A stretch of DNA of 64,000 nucleotides from Candidatus Roseilinea sp. GTDB lineage: Bacteria; Chloroflexota; Anaerolineae; J036; Brachytrichaceae. The notes below the pieces were generated by a model, which did not search any database, was not told where the DNA came from, and saw nothing but the letters and a program-made list of their open reading frames with translations. Location of the stretch: contig JANWYN010000070.1 in the NCBI GenBank assembly GCA_025055235.1, forward strand, positions 55,591 through 119,590. The letters run 5' to 3'. Of the stretch, positions 1-9,069 are shown piece after piece. Position numbers and translations under genes: made by a program. Each line of letters starts with the position of its first letter. The first letter of the stretch is position 1.

Positions 1-131
1 CGGCGGCCGGCACGGAGTGGGGCGCACTGGCCGCCGTCAGCACGACGGCCATGGTGCCGGTGTTCATCTTCGTGCTCATCGTGCAGCGCAACCTGGTGCG
101 CGGCCTCACAATGGGTGCCATCAAAGGCTGA
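1..131 (+). CDS. ABC sugar transporter permease, C-terminal end only
   Basis: Only the last 42 codons are inside the window, in the frame starting at base 3 and ending with TGA at 129-131. The peptide contains a hydrophobic helix (VPVFIFVLIVQRNLVRGLT) and ends LTMGAIKG, the usual end of MalG/UgpE-type inner-membrane permeases (compare TAGSVKG at the end of the permease at 30295). It is followed by a substrate-binding protein gene, so it is most likely the second permease of the same importer, whose other genes lie upstream of the window. Confidence 0.8.
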   Translation, partial: AAGTEWGALAAVSTTAMVPVFIFVLIVQRNLVRGLTMGAIKG

Positions 132-204
132 CGTTGTGTCGCGGGGCGTGAACGCGCTCCGCGGCTGGCGAAACCACATTTAGGAGGTGATGCCTGTCAG
201 GAGT

Positions 205-212
205 AAGCGCTT
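205..212. promoter_or_regulatory. Possible LacI-type operator core (AAGCGCTT)
   Basis: An 8-bp perfect palindrome AAGCGCTT with central CG lies 65 bp upstream of the binding-protein start, in a T-rich context. LacI/GalR-family operators often have such a CG-centred core. No intact LacI gene is in the window, so the regulator is unknown. It may be chance: 8 bp is short. Confidence 0.25.
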
Positions 213-276
213 CTTTTTCTATCACCCCGAGTAACCCCAAGCAGTGTTTGCAAGTTCAGTTGAGGAGGAAATGGAA

Positions 277-1836
277 ATGAACGAACGAGATCGTCAGCAA
301 CGCGTGTACGTCGCCAAGATGGCCGAGAAGCTGCGCGCCGGCAAGATCAGCCGCCGCGAATTCATCCGCGCCGCCGCGCTGGCCGGCTTCGGGTTCAGCA
401 GCGCGTGGTACTTGGGCGGTTGCGCGCCGGCGCGTCCGGCAGCGCCGGCTGCTACTGCTGCGCCCGAAGCGCCCAAAGCAGATGCTGCCACCGGCAGCCT
501 CACCCCCCAGCAACAGTTCCTCAAGGAGGTCGGCGGCAAGTTCAAGGGCACGCGCATCAAGATCGTCTCCGAAAACACCTCGCCCGGCCTGGTCATCAGC
601 AAGTTGATGAAAGAAGAGTTCACGCCGTTGACCGGCATCGAGGTGGACTGGGAGATCGTGCCGCTCGATCAGGTGCTGGCCAAAACCATCCAGGACACTG
701 TGGTGGGCGCGACCGGCGGCAAGGGGCAAAGCGACATCTACTATTGGGACCAGGCCTGGCTTGGCCGCTTCGTGAACGACTCCATCCCCGTTGACGAACT
801 GCTAGCCAAGACCGACCTGGCCTACCCAGACTATAACTTCGACGACTTCCTGCCGCAACTCGTCCGCGACATCGCCAGCTACAAGGGCACCAAGATCGGC
901 GTGCCGTTCGACATCCCGATCTTCATCATGATGTATCGCAAGGACATCCTCGACGAGCTGAAGCTGAAGGTGCCGACCACGATGCAGGAGTACATGGATG
1001 TCGTCAAGGCCATCCACGAGGCCAAGAGCGGCGAGGGCATCATGGGCACGGTCGGCCAGTGGAAGTCCGGCCACTACGCCCTGCAGTGTGACGCCACGGC
1101 CTGGATGTGGTCGCATGGCGGCGCGCACTTCGACGCCGACGGCAAGCCCATCTACACGATCGAGGAGAACGTCGAAGGCATGCGCTACATGATGGAGCTG
1201 GGCAAGTATATGGACCCCGGCGTGACCGGATGGGACTGGGGCGGCCAGGGAGATGCCTTCACCCAAGGCAAGGCCGGCATCTTCATCTCGTGGGGCGAGT
1301 TCTTCCCCGGCTTCGACGATCCCTCGCGCAGCAAGGTCGTCGGCCTCGTGGAGCCGGCCGATTGCCCCAAGGAGATCAAGCTGCGCCCGCGCGAGCAGTG
1401 CGGCTACGACGAGACGCCCGGCATCAGCCACCAAGGCGGCTCGTGCTTGGCCATCAGCAAATATGCGCCCAACCCCGACGCGGCCTGGATCTTCTTGCAG
1501 TGGGCCACCAGCGCCGACCTGACCGCGCGCGCCAACGCGCAAGGCGCCAACGTGCCCATCCGCGCCAGCAACTACACCGATCCGCGCGTACTGGCGAACA
1601 ACAAGGTCGTGCCCGGCACTACGCGCCACTTCGAGGTGACCAAGCGCGCCATCGAGACGCGCATGGGCACCGAGCCACACCTGCCGCAGTGGGCTGCGCT
1701 GGCCAACGACGTGAACGCCGTCGAGTACGGCAAGATGACCACTAAGCAGCAGAGCATCGAGGACACCCTGAAGGCCATTCAGGAGAAGACCGAGAAGGCG
1801 CTGCAGGCCATGCGCGAGTACGGCGTCGTCGCCTAG
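277..1836 (+). CDS. Tat-type lipoprotein, sugar ABC transporter substrate-binding protein
   Basis: Extracellular solute-binding protein (family 1) of a CUT1 importer, 519 residues from the chosen start. ATG 277 is preferred over the in-frame GTG at 244 and ATG at 271 because AGGAGG at 263-268 lies 8 bases upstream. The N-terminus has a twin-arginine motif (SRREF), a hydrophobic stretch and a lipobox (LGGC), followed by an Ala/Pro-rich tether. It is therefore probably exported folded through Tat and lipid-anchored. At 519 residues it is longer than the usual 420-460. The mature part has the typical W/D-rich core (DIYYWDQAWLGRF). It follows a permease and precedes two FGGY kinases and dehydrogenases, suggesting a polyol or pentose-like substrate. 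The ligand cannot be read from sequence. Confidence 0.9.
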   Translation: MNERDRQQRVYVAKMAEKLRAGKISRREFIRAAALAGFGFSSAWYLGGCAPARPAAPAATAAPEAPKADAATGSLTPQQQFLKEVGGKFKGTRIKIVSENTSPGLVISKLMKEEFTPLTGIEVDWEIVPLDQVLAKTIQDTVVGATGGKGQSDIYYWDQAWLGRFVNDSIPVDELLAKTDLAYPDYNFDDFLPQLVRDIASYKGTKIGVPFDIPIFIMMYRKDILDELKLKVPTTMQEYMDVVKAIHEAKSGEGIMGTVGQWKSGHYALQCDATAWMWSHGGAHFDADGKPIYTIEENVEGMRYMMELGKYMDPGVTGWDWGGQGDAFTQGKAGIFISWGEFFPGFDDPSRSKVVGLVEPADCPKEIKLRPREQCGYDETPGISHQGGSCLAISKYAPNPDAAWIFLQWATSADLTARANAQGANVPIRASNYTDPRVLANNKVVPGTTRHFEVTKRAIETRMGTEPHLPQWAALANDVNAVEYGKMTTKQQSIEDTLKAIQEKTEKALQAMREYGVVA

Positions 1837-1907
1837 AGGCTGTCATCCGCGTTCTGTTGCGCTCCCGGTTCCCGCGCTCGCGAGGAACTGGGAGCGCTCC
1901 CCGTTCC

Positions 1908-3437
1908 ATGTCGAACTCCTTCGTCATCGGCGTAGATAGCAGCACCACTTCGTGCAAGGCGATCGCCTGGGACCGCCGGGGCCGCGCGCTGGCCGAGGGG
2001 CGCGCCTCGTTTCAACTCCTCTCGCCACAGCTCGGCTGGTATGAGCAGGACGCCGAGCGTTGGTGGGATGGGCTGGCGTGCGCGCTGCGCGACCTCGGCA
2101 CACAACTCGACCTGAGCCGCGCCGAGGCAATTTGCCTGACGCACCAGCGCGAGACGTTCGTGCCGGTGGATCGCAACGGCTGCCCGATCCGCAACGCCAT
2201 CACCTGGATGGACGAACGTAGCCGGCCGCAACTGGCCGACGTGGAGCGGCGGATCGGCAAGGAGCACTTCCATCGCATCAGCGGCAAGCCGCTCTCGGTC
2301 ACCGTCTCGATGACCAAGATGCTGTGGCTTCAGCAGCACGAACCGGACATCCTGCGCCGTGCCCACAAGATCCTCGATGTCCATGCTTTTTTGGTGCATC
2401 GCATGACCGGCCACTACCGCACCAGCCCGGCCTGCGCCGATCCCACCGGTCTGCTGGACATGCGCAGCGGAACGTGGTCGCACGAGATCGTCGAGGCCAG
2501 CGGCCTGCGTGAAGATCAACTCAGCGAACTCGTGCCGGTGGGGCAGGAGATCGGCCGCGTAACTGCCGAGGCGGCTGCGGCAACCGGCCTGCCGCAAGGC
2601 TTACCTGTGATCGCCGGCTTGGGCGACGGCCAATCGGCCGGGCTCGGCGCGAACATCACTACACCCGACCGCGCCTACCTGAACCTTGGCACGTGCATCA
2701 TCGGCGGCTTCTTCAGCCCGACATATGTGTGCGACTTGGCCTTCCGCACCATGAACGCGCCGCTGCCCGGCGCCTATTTCCTGGAGCATGCGCTGAAGGG
2801 CGGGGTGTTCACCATCAGTTGGTTCGTGGAGAAGTTCGCGCACGACCTGCGCCAGACGAACTTGCCACTCGTGCCGGAAGAGATTTTGGAAGCAGCAGCG
2901 GCCAAGCTGCCGCCCGGCAGCGCCGGCCTGGTGCTGGTGCCGTATTGGAACAACGTGATGAACCCGTACTGGGATCCGGCGGCGACCGGCATCGTCATCG
3001 GTTGGACCGGCGCGCACGGCCGCGAGCACTTCTACCGCGCCATCCTGGAGGGCATCGCCTTCGAACAACGGCTGGCCGGCGACGCCGTGATGAAGGCCAC
3101 CGGCGTGCAACTCCACGAATACATCACAATGGGCGGCGGCAGCAAGAGCGCCTTGTGGTGCCAGATCATGGCCGACGTGACGCATGTGCCGGTCGTCCGC
3201 GCCGAGACGGCCGAGGCGACCTGCCTGGGCGCCGGCATCCTCGCCGCGGCTGCTGCCGGTTGGTATCCCGACATCCAGACCGCTGCAGCAGCGATGACGC
3301 GCACCGGCCGGCGCTTCGACCCGCGCCCGGAGGTCGGCGCGCAATACGACAAGCTCTACAGCGACGTATATGTCCATCTCTTCCCAGCGATCCGGCCTTA
3401 CGTGGATCGCTTGACCGAACTCACCCGCGACGAGTGA
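1908..3437 (+). CDS. FGGY-family carbohydrate kinase (glycerol/erythritol kinase-like)
   Basis: Cytoplasmic ATP-dependent sugar or polyol kinase, 509 residues. ATG 1908 gives the canonical start MSNSFVIGVDSSTTSCKA (phosphate-1 loop). An upstream in-frame TTG at 1857 would add an arginine-rich stretch with no homology-like features. A THQRET motif (around residue 75) resembles the substrate loop of glycerol kinases. The catalytic Asp is in GLGDGQSAGLG, and an MGGGSKSALW motif forms the C-terminal ATP site, followed by ETAEATCLGAG. It differs clearly from the second kinase at 5970, so the two probably use different substrates. Glycerol, erythritol or rhamnulose are all possible. It is followed within 6 bases by a cupin gene, which indicates one transcript. 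Confidence 0.88.
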   Translation: MSNSFVIGVDSSTTSCKAIAWDRRGRALAEGRASFQLLSPQLGWYEQDAERWWDGLACALRDLGTQLDLSRAEAICLTHQRETFVPVDRNGCPIRNAITWMDERSRPQLADVERRIGKEHFHRISGKPLSVTVSMTKMLWLQQHEPDILRRAHKILDVHAFLVHRMTGHYRTSPACADPTGLLDMRSGTWSHEIVEASGLREDQLSELVPVGQEIGRVTAEAAAATGLPQGLPVIAGLGDGQSAGLGANITTPDRAYLNLGTCIIGGFFSPTYVCDLAFRTMNAPLPGAYFLEHALKGGVFTISWFVEKFAHDLRQTNLPLVPEEILEAAAAKLPPGSAGLVLVPYWNNVMNPYWDPAATGIVIGWTGAHGREHFYRAILEGIAFEQRLAGDAVMKATGVQLHEYITMGGGSKSALWCQIMADVTHVPVVRAETAEATCLGAGILAAAAAGWYPDIQTAAAAMTRTGRRFDPRPEVGAQYDKLYSDVYVHLFPAIRPYVDRLTELTRDE

Positions 3438-3442
3438 CGAGC

Positions 3443-3829
3443 ATGGGCGTGATTCACCGGCAGCGCAACGCCACGGGCACCTGGGACTACGCCACCGTCA
3501 AGGCGCGCGTGTATGAGGGCGGTGCTGCGCCTGGCGCCGTGCGCCGCATCCTGATCGGGCGCGACGAGGGCGCGCACGACTTCATCATTCGCTACTTCAC
3601 CATTCCCCCCGGCGGCCACTCGTCCTACGAAAGCCATGCCCACCCTCACGGCGTGATCATCGTGCAGGGCGGTGGCCAGGTGTTGCTCGGCGACACATGG
3701 CATCCCATCGGCGTCGGTGACGCCGTGTTCATCGCGCCGCACGAGATTCACCAGTTCAAAGCCTCGCCCGATCAACCGCTGGGCTTTATTTGTGTGATCC
3801 CGCCGAAGAAGGAGGATGGGCCGCCCTAG
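3443..3829 (+). CDS. Small cupin-domain protein
   Basis: Single-domain cupin of 128 residues. The start ATG 3443 lies 5 bases after the kinase stop. Residues 55-110 carry the two cupin motifs: HSSYESHAHPHGVIIVQGGG (metal-binding His pair plus His) and GDAVFIAPHEIHQF (PxxxxH). Such proteins act as sugar-phosphate isomerases, mutarotase-like helpers or sensors of small molecules. The exact reaction is not predictable. The tight operon position between a kinase and a dehydrogenase supports a role in the same sugar route. Confidence 0.85.
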   Translation: MGVIHRQRNATGTWDYATVKARVYEGGAAPGAVRRILIGRDEGAHDFIIRYFTIPPGGHSSYESHAHPHGVIIVQGGGQVLLGDTWHPIGVGDAVFIAPHEIHQFKASPDQPLGFICVIPPKKEDGPP

Positions 3830-3831
3830 TC

Positions 3832-4848
3832 ATGAAGTATCTGCTGTGCACGGCGGATAACACGGTAGCGTTTTTGGAGGGCGAGCCACCTCGGCCCGGC
3901 GCCGGCGAAATCGTCGCTCGCTTGACGGCCTGCGGCGTGTGCGGCACGGATGCGCTGAAGATTTACAACCCCGGCTACGCCAAGCCCCAGAGGCTGGGGC
4001 ACGAGTGCGTCGGCGTGGTGGCCGAGGTGGGCGAAGGCGTAACGGAGTTCCGCTCTGGCCAGCGCATTGCCTTCGCGCACCACGCGCCCGATCCCGATTC
4101 GTACTATGCGCGCCACGGCAGCGAGACGGTGGACCCGCAGTTCAAACGCACCAACATCGAGCCGGGCGGCTTCAGCGAGTTCGTGCGCCTCTCGGCGCTG
4201 CACGTGCAGCACACGGTCGTGCCCATTCCCGACCACGTGCCGGATTTGCGCGCGGTGTTCATGGAGCCGCTCGCATGTTGCCTACGCGCGCTCGACCGCG
4301 CACCGCTGATGGCCGGCGACACGTGCCTGATCGTCGGCGTCGGCGCGATCGGCATCCTCTTCTTGCCCTTGCTGCGCGACGCAGGCGCGCGTGCGCTCGT
4401 GTGCGATGTGCGGCCGGAGCGGCTCGAACTTGCCCGGCAGTGGGGCGCGTTGGCCGGCGCGCTCGCCTCTGACGATGTGCCGGCGCTTTGCCACGCGCAT
4501 ACCGAGGGCCGCGGCGCGGATCTGGTCATCCTGACCGCGCTGAACCAGGCCACGTTCGAGATGGCCTTACGCGCTGTGCGCGATGGCGGGTCGCTCATGC
4601 TCTTCGGCGGCAAGCCGGGGATGCAACTCGCGCTGGACTTTTGGCCGGCCTTCCTACGCGAGATCAACATCTTGACCAGCTACTCGGCTACGCCCAGCGG
4701 CCTGCGCCGCGCCATGCAGTTCATCGCGGAACACGACTACCCGTTCGAGCGGTTGATCAGCCATACCTTCTCGCTGGCCGAAGCACACCGGGCATTCGAA
4801 TTGGTGCATCATGGGCGCGCGTCGAAAGTCGTCATCACGCCGTCTTGA
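3832..4848 (+). CDS. Zinc-type alcohol/polyol dehydrogenase (MDR superfamily)
   Basis: NAD(P)-dependent medium-chain dehydrogenase, 338 residues from ATG 3832, with GGAGG at 3810-3814 upstream. The catalytic zinc site is visible as CGVCGTD and GHECVG near the N-terminus, and the Rossmann motif is VGVGAIG. The lobe that normally holds the four-Cys structural zinc is replaced by a His/Asp/Tyr-rich segment (around residues 80-100) with no cysteines, as in some sorbitol/threonine-dehydrogenase relatives. It most likely oxidises a polyol or sugar hydroxyl for the kinases beside it. Threonine-dehydrogenase-like activity is an alternative. Confidence 0.85.
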   Translation: MKYLLCTADNTVAFLEGEPPRPGAGEIVARLTACGVCGTDALKIYNPGYAKPQRLGHECVGVVAEVGEGVTEFRSGQRIAFAHHAPDPDSYYARHGSETVDPQFKRTNIEPGGFSEFVRLSALHVQHTVVPIPDHVPDLRAVFMEPLACCLRALDRAPLMAGDTCLIVGVGAIGILFLPLLRDAGARALVCDVRPERLELARQWGALAGALASDDVPALCHAHTEGRGADLVILTALNQATFEMALRAVRDGGSLMLFGGKPGMQLALDFWPAFLREINILTSYSATPSGLRRAMQFIAEHDYPFERLISHTFSLAEAHRAFELVHHGRASKVVITPS

Positions 4849-4910
4849 GGTAGATTCATCTCGTTCATTCCGCCAATCCTGTCAATCCCATAATCCCGTC
4901 AAGATTACCT

Positions 4911-5963
4911 ATGAAGATCGTCGTTCTAGGCGCCGGCGTCATGGGCACGGCGTTCACAATGCCTGTGGCCGACGCCGGCCACACCGTTCACCTCGTCGGC
5001 ACACACCTCGACGGAGACATCATCGAGGAGATTCACGAAACCCGCGTGCATCCAAGGCTCAGATCGCGCGTCCACGATGCGGTGACGCCGTTCCCGGTCG
5101 CCGGCCTGCGCGAAGCGATGCAGGGCGCAGACCTCGTCGTGCTGGGCGTGAACTCGCACGGCGTGGCCTGGGCGGCGAACGTGCTCGCGGATGTGCTGCC
5201 GCCCGATACGCCGGTGGTGATGCTCACCAAGGGGCTGCACGGCGATGGTGAGTCGTTGCACATCCTGCCAACGTTCTTCCGGTCGCAGTTGCCCCCGCGC
5301 CTGGGCGATGTCGCCGTGATGGCCATCGGCGGCCCGTGCATTGCCGGCGAGCTGGCAGCGCGCCGGCATAGCTGCGTGGTGCTGGGTGGATCCGATCCGG
5401 CGAAGTTGGGCGCGCTGGCTGCGGCGCTGCGCACACCGTATTACCACGTATGGACCAGCACCGACCTGATCGGCCTCGAAGTGTGCGTTGCGATGAAGAA
5501 CTTGTATGCGCTGGCTGTCGGGTTGGTGATTGGTCTGCTGGAGCGCGACGGCATCGCCGACAATGGCGCGCACATGCATAACCTCGCGGCTGCCATCTTC
5601 GCCCAGGGCTTATACGAGACGGCGTATCTGGTGCGCCTGATGGGCGGAGACCTGCGTTCGGTCTACACGCTGCCCGGCGCCGGCGACCTATATGTGACGT
5701 GTCAGGGCGGGCGAAACAGCCGCATGGGGCGCTTGTTGGGGTTGGGCATGCCCTATGCACAGGCCAAGGCAAAGCACATGCCCAACGAGTCGGTCGAAGG
5801 CGCGATGCTGGCCGAAGCGGTGGGCGATACCGTGCGCGCCATGATCCGCGCCGGCAAGCTCGACGCGCGCAAGTTGCCGCTCATGCTGGCGGTGATTGAT
5901 GTCGTTTGTCATGGCGCGCCGGTTGAGATACCCTGGGATGCATTCTTCCATGACACGGAGTGA
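4911..5963 (+). CDS. gpsA: NAD(P)-dependent glycerol-3-phosphate dehydrogenase family protein
   Basis: GpsA-type polyol-phosphate dehydrogenase, 350 residues. The N-terminal Rossmann motif is GAGVMGTAF. TKGLHGDG, GGPCIAGELA, the catalytic Lys region (VAMKNLYALAVGL) and GAGDLYVTCQGGRNSRMG match the family core. Canonical GpsA makes glycerol-3-phosphate for lipids. Here it is embedded between a polyol dehydrogenase and a xylulokinase, so a catabolic role is plausible, namely oxidising a polyol phosphate made by a neighbouring FGGY kinase. That reaction is inferred from context. A housekeeping GpsA elsewhere in the genome would support specialisation. Confidence 0.85.
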   Translation: MKIVVLGAGVMGTAFTMPVADAGHTVHLVGTHLDGDIIEEIHETRVHPRLRSRVHDAVTPFPVAGLREAMQGADLVVLGVNSHGVAWAANVLADVLPPDTPVVMLTKGLHGDGESLHILPTFFRSQLPPRLGDVAVMAIGGPCIAGELAARRHSCVVLGGSDPAKLGALAAALRTPYYHVWTSTDLIGLEVCVAMKNLYALAVGLVIGLLERDGIADNGAHMHNLAAAIFAQGLYETAYLVRLMGGDLRSVYTLPGAGDLYVTCQGGRNSRMGRLLGLGMPYAQAKAKHMPNESVEGAMLAEAVGDTVRAMIRAGKLDARKLPLMLAVIDVVCHGAPVEIPWDAFFHDTE

Positions 5964-5969
5964 CACACC

Positions 5970-7499
5970 ATGACGCTGCTTGGGATTGACCTCGGCACAA
6001 CCGCCGTCAAGGCGTTGCTCATCAACGAAAGCGGCGACACGCTCGCCAGCGCGACGGTCGAATACCCGCTCAGCACCCCTCGGCCGCTGTGGAGCGAACA
6101 AGACCCTGCCGACTGGTGGCGCGGAACCACAGCGGCGATCCGTCAGGTGCTGGCGAAGGCCGGCGTATCGGGCCGGGATGTGCGCGGTATCGGCCTCAGC
6201 GGCCAGATGCATGGGCTGACGCTGCTCGACCGCGCAGGCAACGTGCTGCGCCCGGCGATCTTGTGGAACGACCAGCGCACCGCAGCCCAGTGCGACGAAA
6301 TCGTGCGGCGCGCCGGCGGGCCGATGCGCACTCGCGAGCTGATCGCCAACATCCCCAGCCCGAGCTACACTGCGCCGAAGATTTTGTGGGTGCGCGAGCA
6401 CGAGCCGGATGTGTATGCGCGCATCGCCCACATCTTGTTGCCCAAGGACTACATCCGCTACAAGCTCAGCGGCGCATTCGCCACCGAGGTGGGCGACGCC
6501 ACCGGCATGGCGCTGCTCGACGTCCGGCATCGCCGCTGGTCGGACGAGATGCTGGCCCTGCTGGATATCCCGCGCAAGTGGTTGCCGCTGTGCGCGGAGT
6601 CGCATGAGCCGACGGCGCAGGTGAGCGACGCAGCGGCGCGGGAGACCGGCCTGGCTGCCGGCACGCCCATCGTTGGCGGCAGCGGTGACCAGCCGGCGGC
6701 GGCCGTCGGGCTGGGCTCGGTGCGCGAAGGCATCGTCAACGTCACGCTGGGCACCTCGGGCGTGGTGTTCGCCTCGGTGGAGCACTACCCGCCGATCCGC
6801 GACACGGCCATCGAAGTGTTCTGCCACGCCGTGCCGGAGACGTGGTTCTTCATGGGCGTGATGCTCTCCGCCGGCGGCAGCTTGCGCTGGCATCGCGACG
6901 TGGTCGCCAATGGCCATCCGGGCCTCGTCGCCCAGCGCGATGGAATCGAGCCATACGATGCGTTGCTGAGCAGCGCTGCCGAAGCGCCCATTGGTGCGGA
7001 GGGCTTGATCTTTCTGCCCTATCTCACCGGCGAACGCACACCGCATCGTGACTCGCTGGCGCGCGGCGCGTTCGTCGGCCTGACGCTGCGTCACACGCAA
7101 GCCCACCTCGCCCGCGCGGTCATCGAGGGCATCAGCTTCGGCCTGCGTGACTCGATCGAGTTGATGCGCGAGTTAGGCCTGCACGTGAACGAGGTGCGCG
7201 CGGCCGGCGGCGGCGCGCGCAGCGCGATCTGGCGGCAGATGCTGGCCGACATCTTCCAGGCCGACATCACGCTGGTCAATTCGACGGAGGGTGGGGCGTT
7301 CGGTGTGGCGCTGCTGGCCGGCGTGGGCATCGGCCTGTGGCGCGACACGCGCGAAGCCTGCGATGCCGTGATCCGCGTCACTTCGCGCACATCGCCCAGC
7401 GATGACCCGACCGTGCTGCGCCGGTATGACGAGGCCTACGCGCGCTTTCGTGAACTCTATCCGGCGCTCAAGCCGATCTTCGCCCGGCTCGAACGGTAG
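5970..7499 (+). CDS. xylB: Xylulokinase-type FGGY kinase
   Basis: Sugar kinase of 509 residues starting MTLLGIDLGTTAVKAL, 6 bases after the previous stop. Hallmarks of xylulokinases are GLSGQMHGL and LWNDQRT in the N-terminal half, GGSGDQPAAAVGLG with the catalytic Asp, TLGTSG, and AAGGGARSAIWRQMLAD in the ATP-binding half. The expected reaction is D-xylulose to D-xylulose 5-phosphate. Other ketoses or pentitols cannot be excluded because the same motifs occur in D-arabinitol and related kinases. It is the last gene before a spacer and the second ABC system. Confidence 0.88.
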   Translation: MTLLGIDLGTTAVKALLINESGDTLASATVEYPLSTPRPLWSEQDPADWWRGTTAAIRQVLAKAGVSGRDVRGIGLSGQMHGLTLLDRAGNVLRPAILWNDQRTAAQCDEIVRRAGGPMRTRELIANIPSPSYTAPKILWVREHEPDVYARIAHILLPKDYIRYKLSGAFATEVGDATGMALLDVRHRRWSDEMLALLDIPRKWLPLCAESHEPTAQVSDAAARETGLAAGTPIVGGSGDQPAAAVGLGSVREGIVNVTLGTSGVVFASVEHYPPIRDTAIEVFCHAVPETWFFMGVMLSAGGSLRWHRDVVANGHPGLVAQRDGIEPYDALLSSAAEAPIGAEGLIFLPYLTGERTPHRDSLARGAFVGLTLRHTQAHLARAVIEGISFGLRDSIELMRELGLHVNEVRAAGGGARSAIWRQMLADIFQADITLVNSTEGGAFGVALLAGVGIGLWRDTREACDAVIRVTSRTSPSDDPTVLRRYDEAYARFRELYPALKPIFARLER

Positions 7500-7597
7500 C
7501 GTTTGCCAATTTTGCCAGATGTGCTAAAAACGCTTTAATTAAGGCTCGCGAGGGCCAATGACCACTCGATCCATGCTACCGAAAGGAGAAAGATCAT
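7500..7597 (+). promoter_or_regulatory. Upstream region of the second ABC operon, with strong RBS
   Basis: AT-rich interval in an otherwise GC-rich region. It holds a possible -35 TTGCCA (7512-7517) and TTAATT (7535-7540) spaced 17 bp apart, next to a TTTAATTAA palindrome. AAAGGAG at about 7580-7586 gives the binding-protein gene a clear Shine-Dalgarno sequence, unlike the genes that follow repeat arrays. The promoter assignment is tentative. Confidence 0.35.
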
Positions 7598-8995
7598 ATG
7601 ACCAAGAAGTTAGGGTTACTCACACTCGGACTCACAGCGGCTTTGATCGCCGGCTGCGCAGTGCCGGCCACGCCGGCAGCGCCTGCCGCACCCGCGGCGC
7701 CTGCCGAACAGGCGACGGCGGCACCGGCAGCGCCGGCTGCACCTGCAGGCGGCGTCACCGAGCTCACCATCTGGTGGGCGGAATGGGATCCGGCCAACTA
7801 TCTGCAAGAGCTGGCCAACGACTACGAGAAGGAGAAGGGCATCAAGGTCAACGTCGTCCAAGAGCCGTGGGGCACATACTACAACAAGGTCACGGCGGAG
7901 TGGGCGGCCAAGGGCACCGGCTACGATATGGTCGTCGGTGACAGCCAGTGGCTCGGCCAGGCGGCAACGCAGGGACACTACCTCGACCTGACCGACTTCA
8001 TGAAGGAGAAGGGCCTGGACAAGACGGTCACGCCGGCCACGCTGCTCTACTACGGCACCTACGACGGCAAGTACTGGGCCTTCCCGACCGAAGGCGACGC
8101 GCTCGGTTGGGCCTATCGCAAGGACCTGTTCGAGGATCCGGCGGAGAAGGAAGCCTTCAAGGCGAAATATGGCTATGAACTTGGCGTGCCGAAGGACTTG
8201 CTGCAGTTGCGCGACATCGCCGAGTTCTTCACCCGCCCGGAGAAGAACCTCTACGGCATCGCGGTCTACACGCAGAAGGACTACGACGCCATCACGATGG
8301 GCGCGCAGAACTTCATCTTCAACTTCGGCGCCGACTGGAAGAACGACAAGTTCGAGGTTGAGGGTGTGCTGAACACCGAGAACGCTGCCAAAGCGCTCGA
8401 GCTGTATCGCGAGCTGTACACCAAGTTCATGCCGCCCGGCCTGAGCAACGCCTTCTTCCAGGAGATGAACGATGCGTTCATCAGCGGTCAGGCCGTGATG
8501 ATCACCAACTACTTCGCCTTCTTCCCGGCGCTGGTCAACCCGCAGACCAACCCGAACTACTACGATAAGGTCGGGTTCTTCGCCACGCCGCCCGGCCCCG
8601 GCGGCGTGCAGTTCGCCTCGCTCGGTGGCCAAGGCCTGAGCGTGAATGCTTACATCAGCCCGGAGCGCCAGCAGGCCGCGAAGGACTTCATCGAGTGGTT
8701 CGCCAGCAAGCCGGTGCAGGAGAAATGGGCAGCGCTCGGCGGCTACACCTGCAACATCGAGGTGCTGAATTCCGACACGTTCAAGAAGGCCACGCCCTAT
8801 AACCCGGCGTTTGCCGAGACGATGAACTTCGTCAAGGACTTCTGGAACATCCCCGAATTCGGCGATCTGCTCGTCGTCTCGCAGCGCGAGCTGAGCAAGT
8901 ACATCGTTGAGGGCCAAGGCACGGCCAAAGAAGCGCTCGACAACATCGCGCGCGAGCACACTGAGATCCTCAAGAAAGCCGGCTATCTGAAGTGA
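7598..8995 (+). CDS. Lipoprotein sugar/polyol ABC transporter substrate-binding protein
   Basis: Family-1 solute-binding protein of 465 residues. It has a Sec-type lipoprotein signal (MTKKLGLLTLGLTAALIAGC) with the lipobox Cys at residue 20, then an Ala/Pro/Thr-rich tether of about 25 residues. The mature domain begins ELTIWWAEWDPANYLQELAND. It is the first gene of a complete importer (binding protein, two permeases, two ATPases, small membrane protein). A strong hairpin directly after the stop probably keeps its mRNA more abundant than that of the membrane subunits. The two-ATPase layout resembles glycerol-type GlpSTPQUV systems, so a small polyol is a reasonable substrate guess. Confidence 0.9.
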   Translation: MTKKLGLLTLGLTAALIAGCAVPATPAAPAAPAAPAEQATAAPAAPAAPAGGVTELTIWWAEWDPANYLQELANDYEKEKGIKVNVVQEPWGTYYNKVTAEWAAKGTGYDMVVGDSQWLGQAATQGHYLDLTDFMKEKGLDKTVTPATLLYYGTYDGKYWAFPTEGDALGWAYRKDLFEDPAEKEAFKAKYGYELGVPKDLLQLRDIAEFFTRPEKNLYGIAVYTQKDYDAITMGAQNFIFNFGADWKNDKFEVEGVLNTENAAKALELYRELYTKFMPPGLSNAFFQEMNDAFISGQAVMITNYFAFFPALVNPQTNPNYYDKVGFFATPPGPGGVQFASLGGQGLSVNAYISPERQQAAKDFIEWFASKPVQEKWAALGGYTCNIEVLNSDTFKKATPYNPAFAETMNFVKDFWNIPEFGDLLVVSQRELSKYIVEGQGTAKEALDNIAREHTEILKKAGYLK

Positions 8996-9024
8996 TCGGC
9001 ACCTGCAAGATGCACGATTGAGGA

Positions 9025-9060
9025 AAGAAACCAGGTTTCTGCAAAGAAACCTGGTTTCTT
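9025..9060. terminator. Perfect 16-bp inverted repeat between binding protein and permease
   Basis: Arms at 9025-9040 (AAGAAACCAGGTTTCT) and 9045-9060 are exact reverse complements separated by 4 bases. Each arm is itself nearly palindromic, so alternative folds exist. Only a few T residues follow, so it is more likely an mRNA-stabilising or partial attenuation hairpin than a full stop. Confidence 0.7.
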
Positions 9061-9069
9061 CGCCACGAG

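Noticed and set aside
190..234. A 14-codon frame directly behind a perfect TAGGAGGTGA
   Set aside because: The spacing from AGGAGG to the ATG is only 2 bases and the peptide has no recognisable feature. The sequence may be a chance ribosome-site match in the leader of the binding-protein gene.
5688..7106. A 472-codon minus-strand frame opposite the xylulokinase gene
   Set aside because: The translation has no recognisable motif, while the plus frame shows all xylulokinase motifs.
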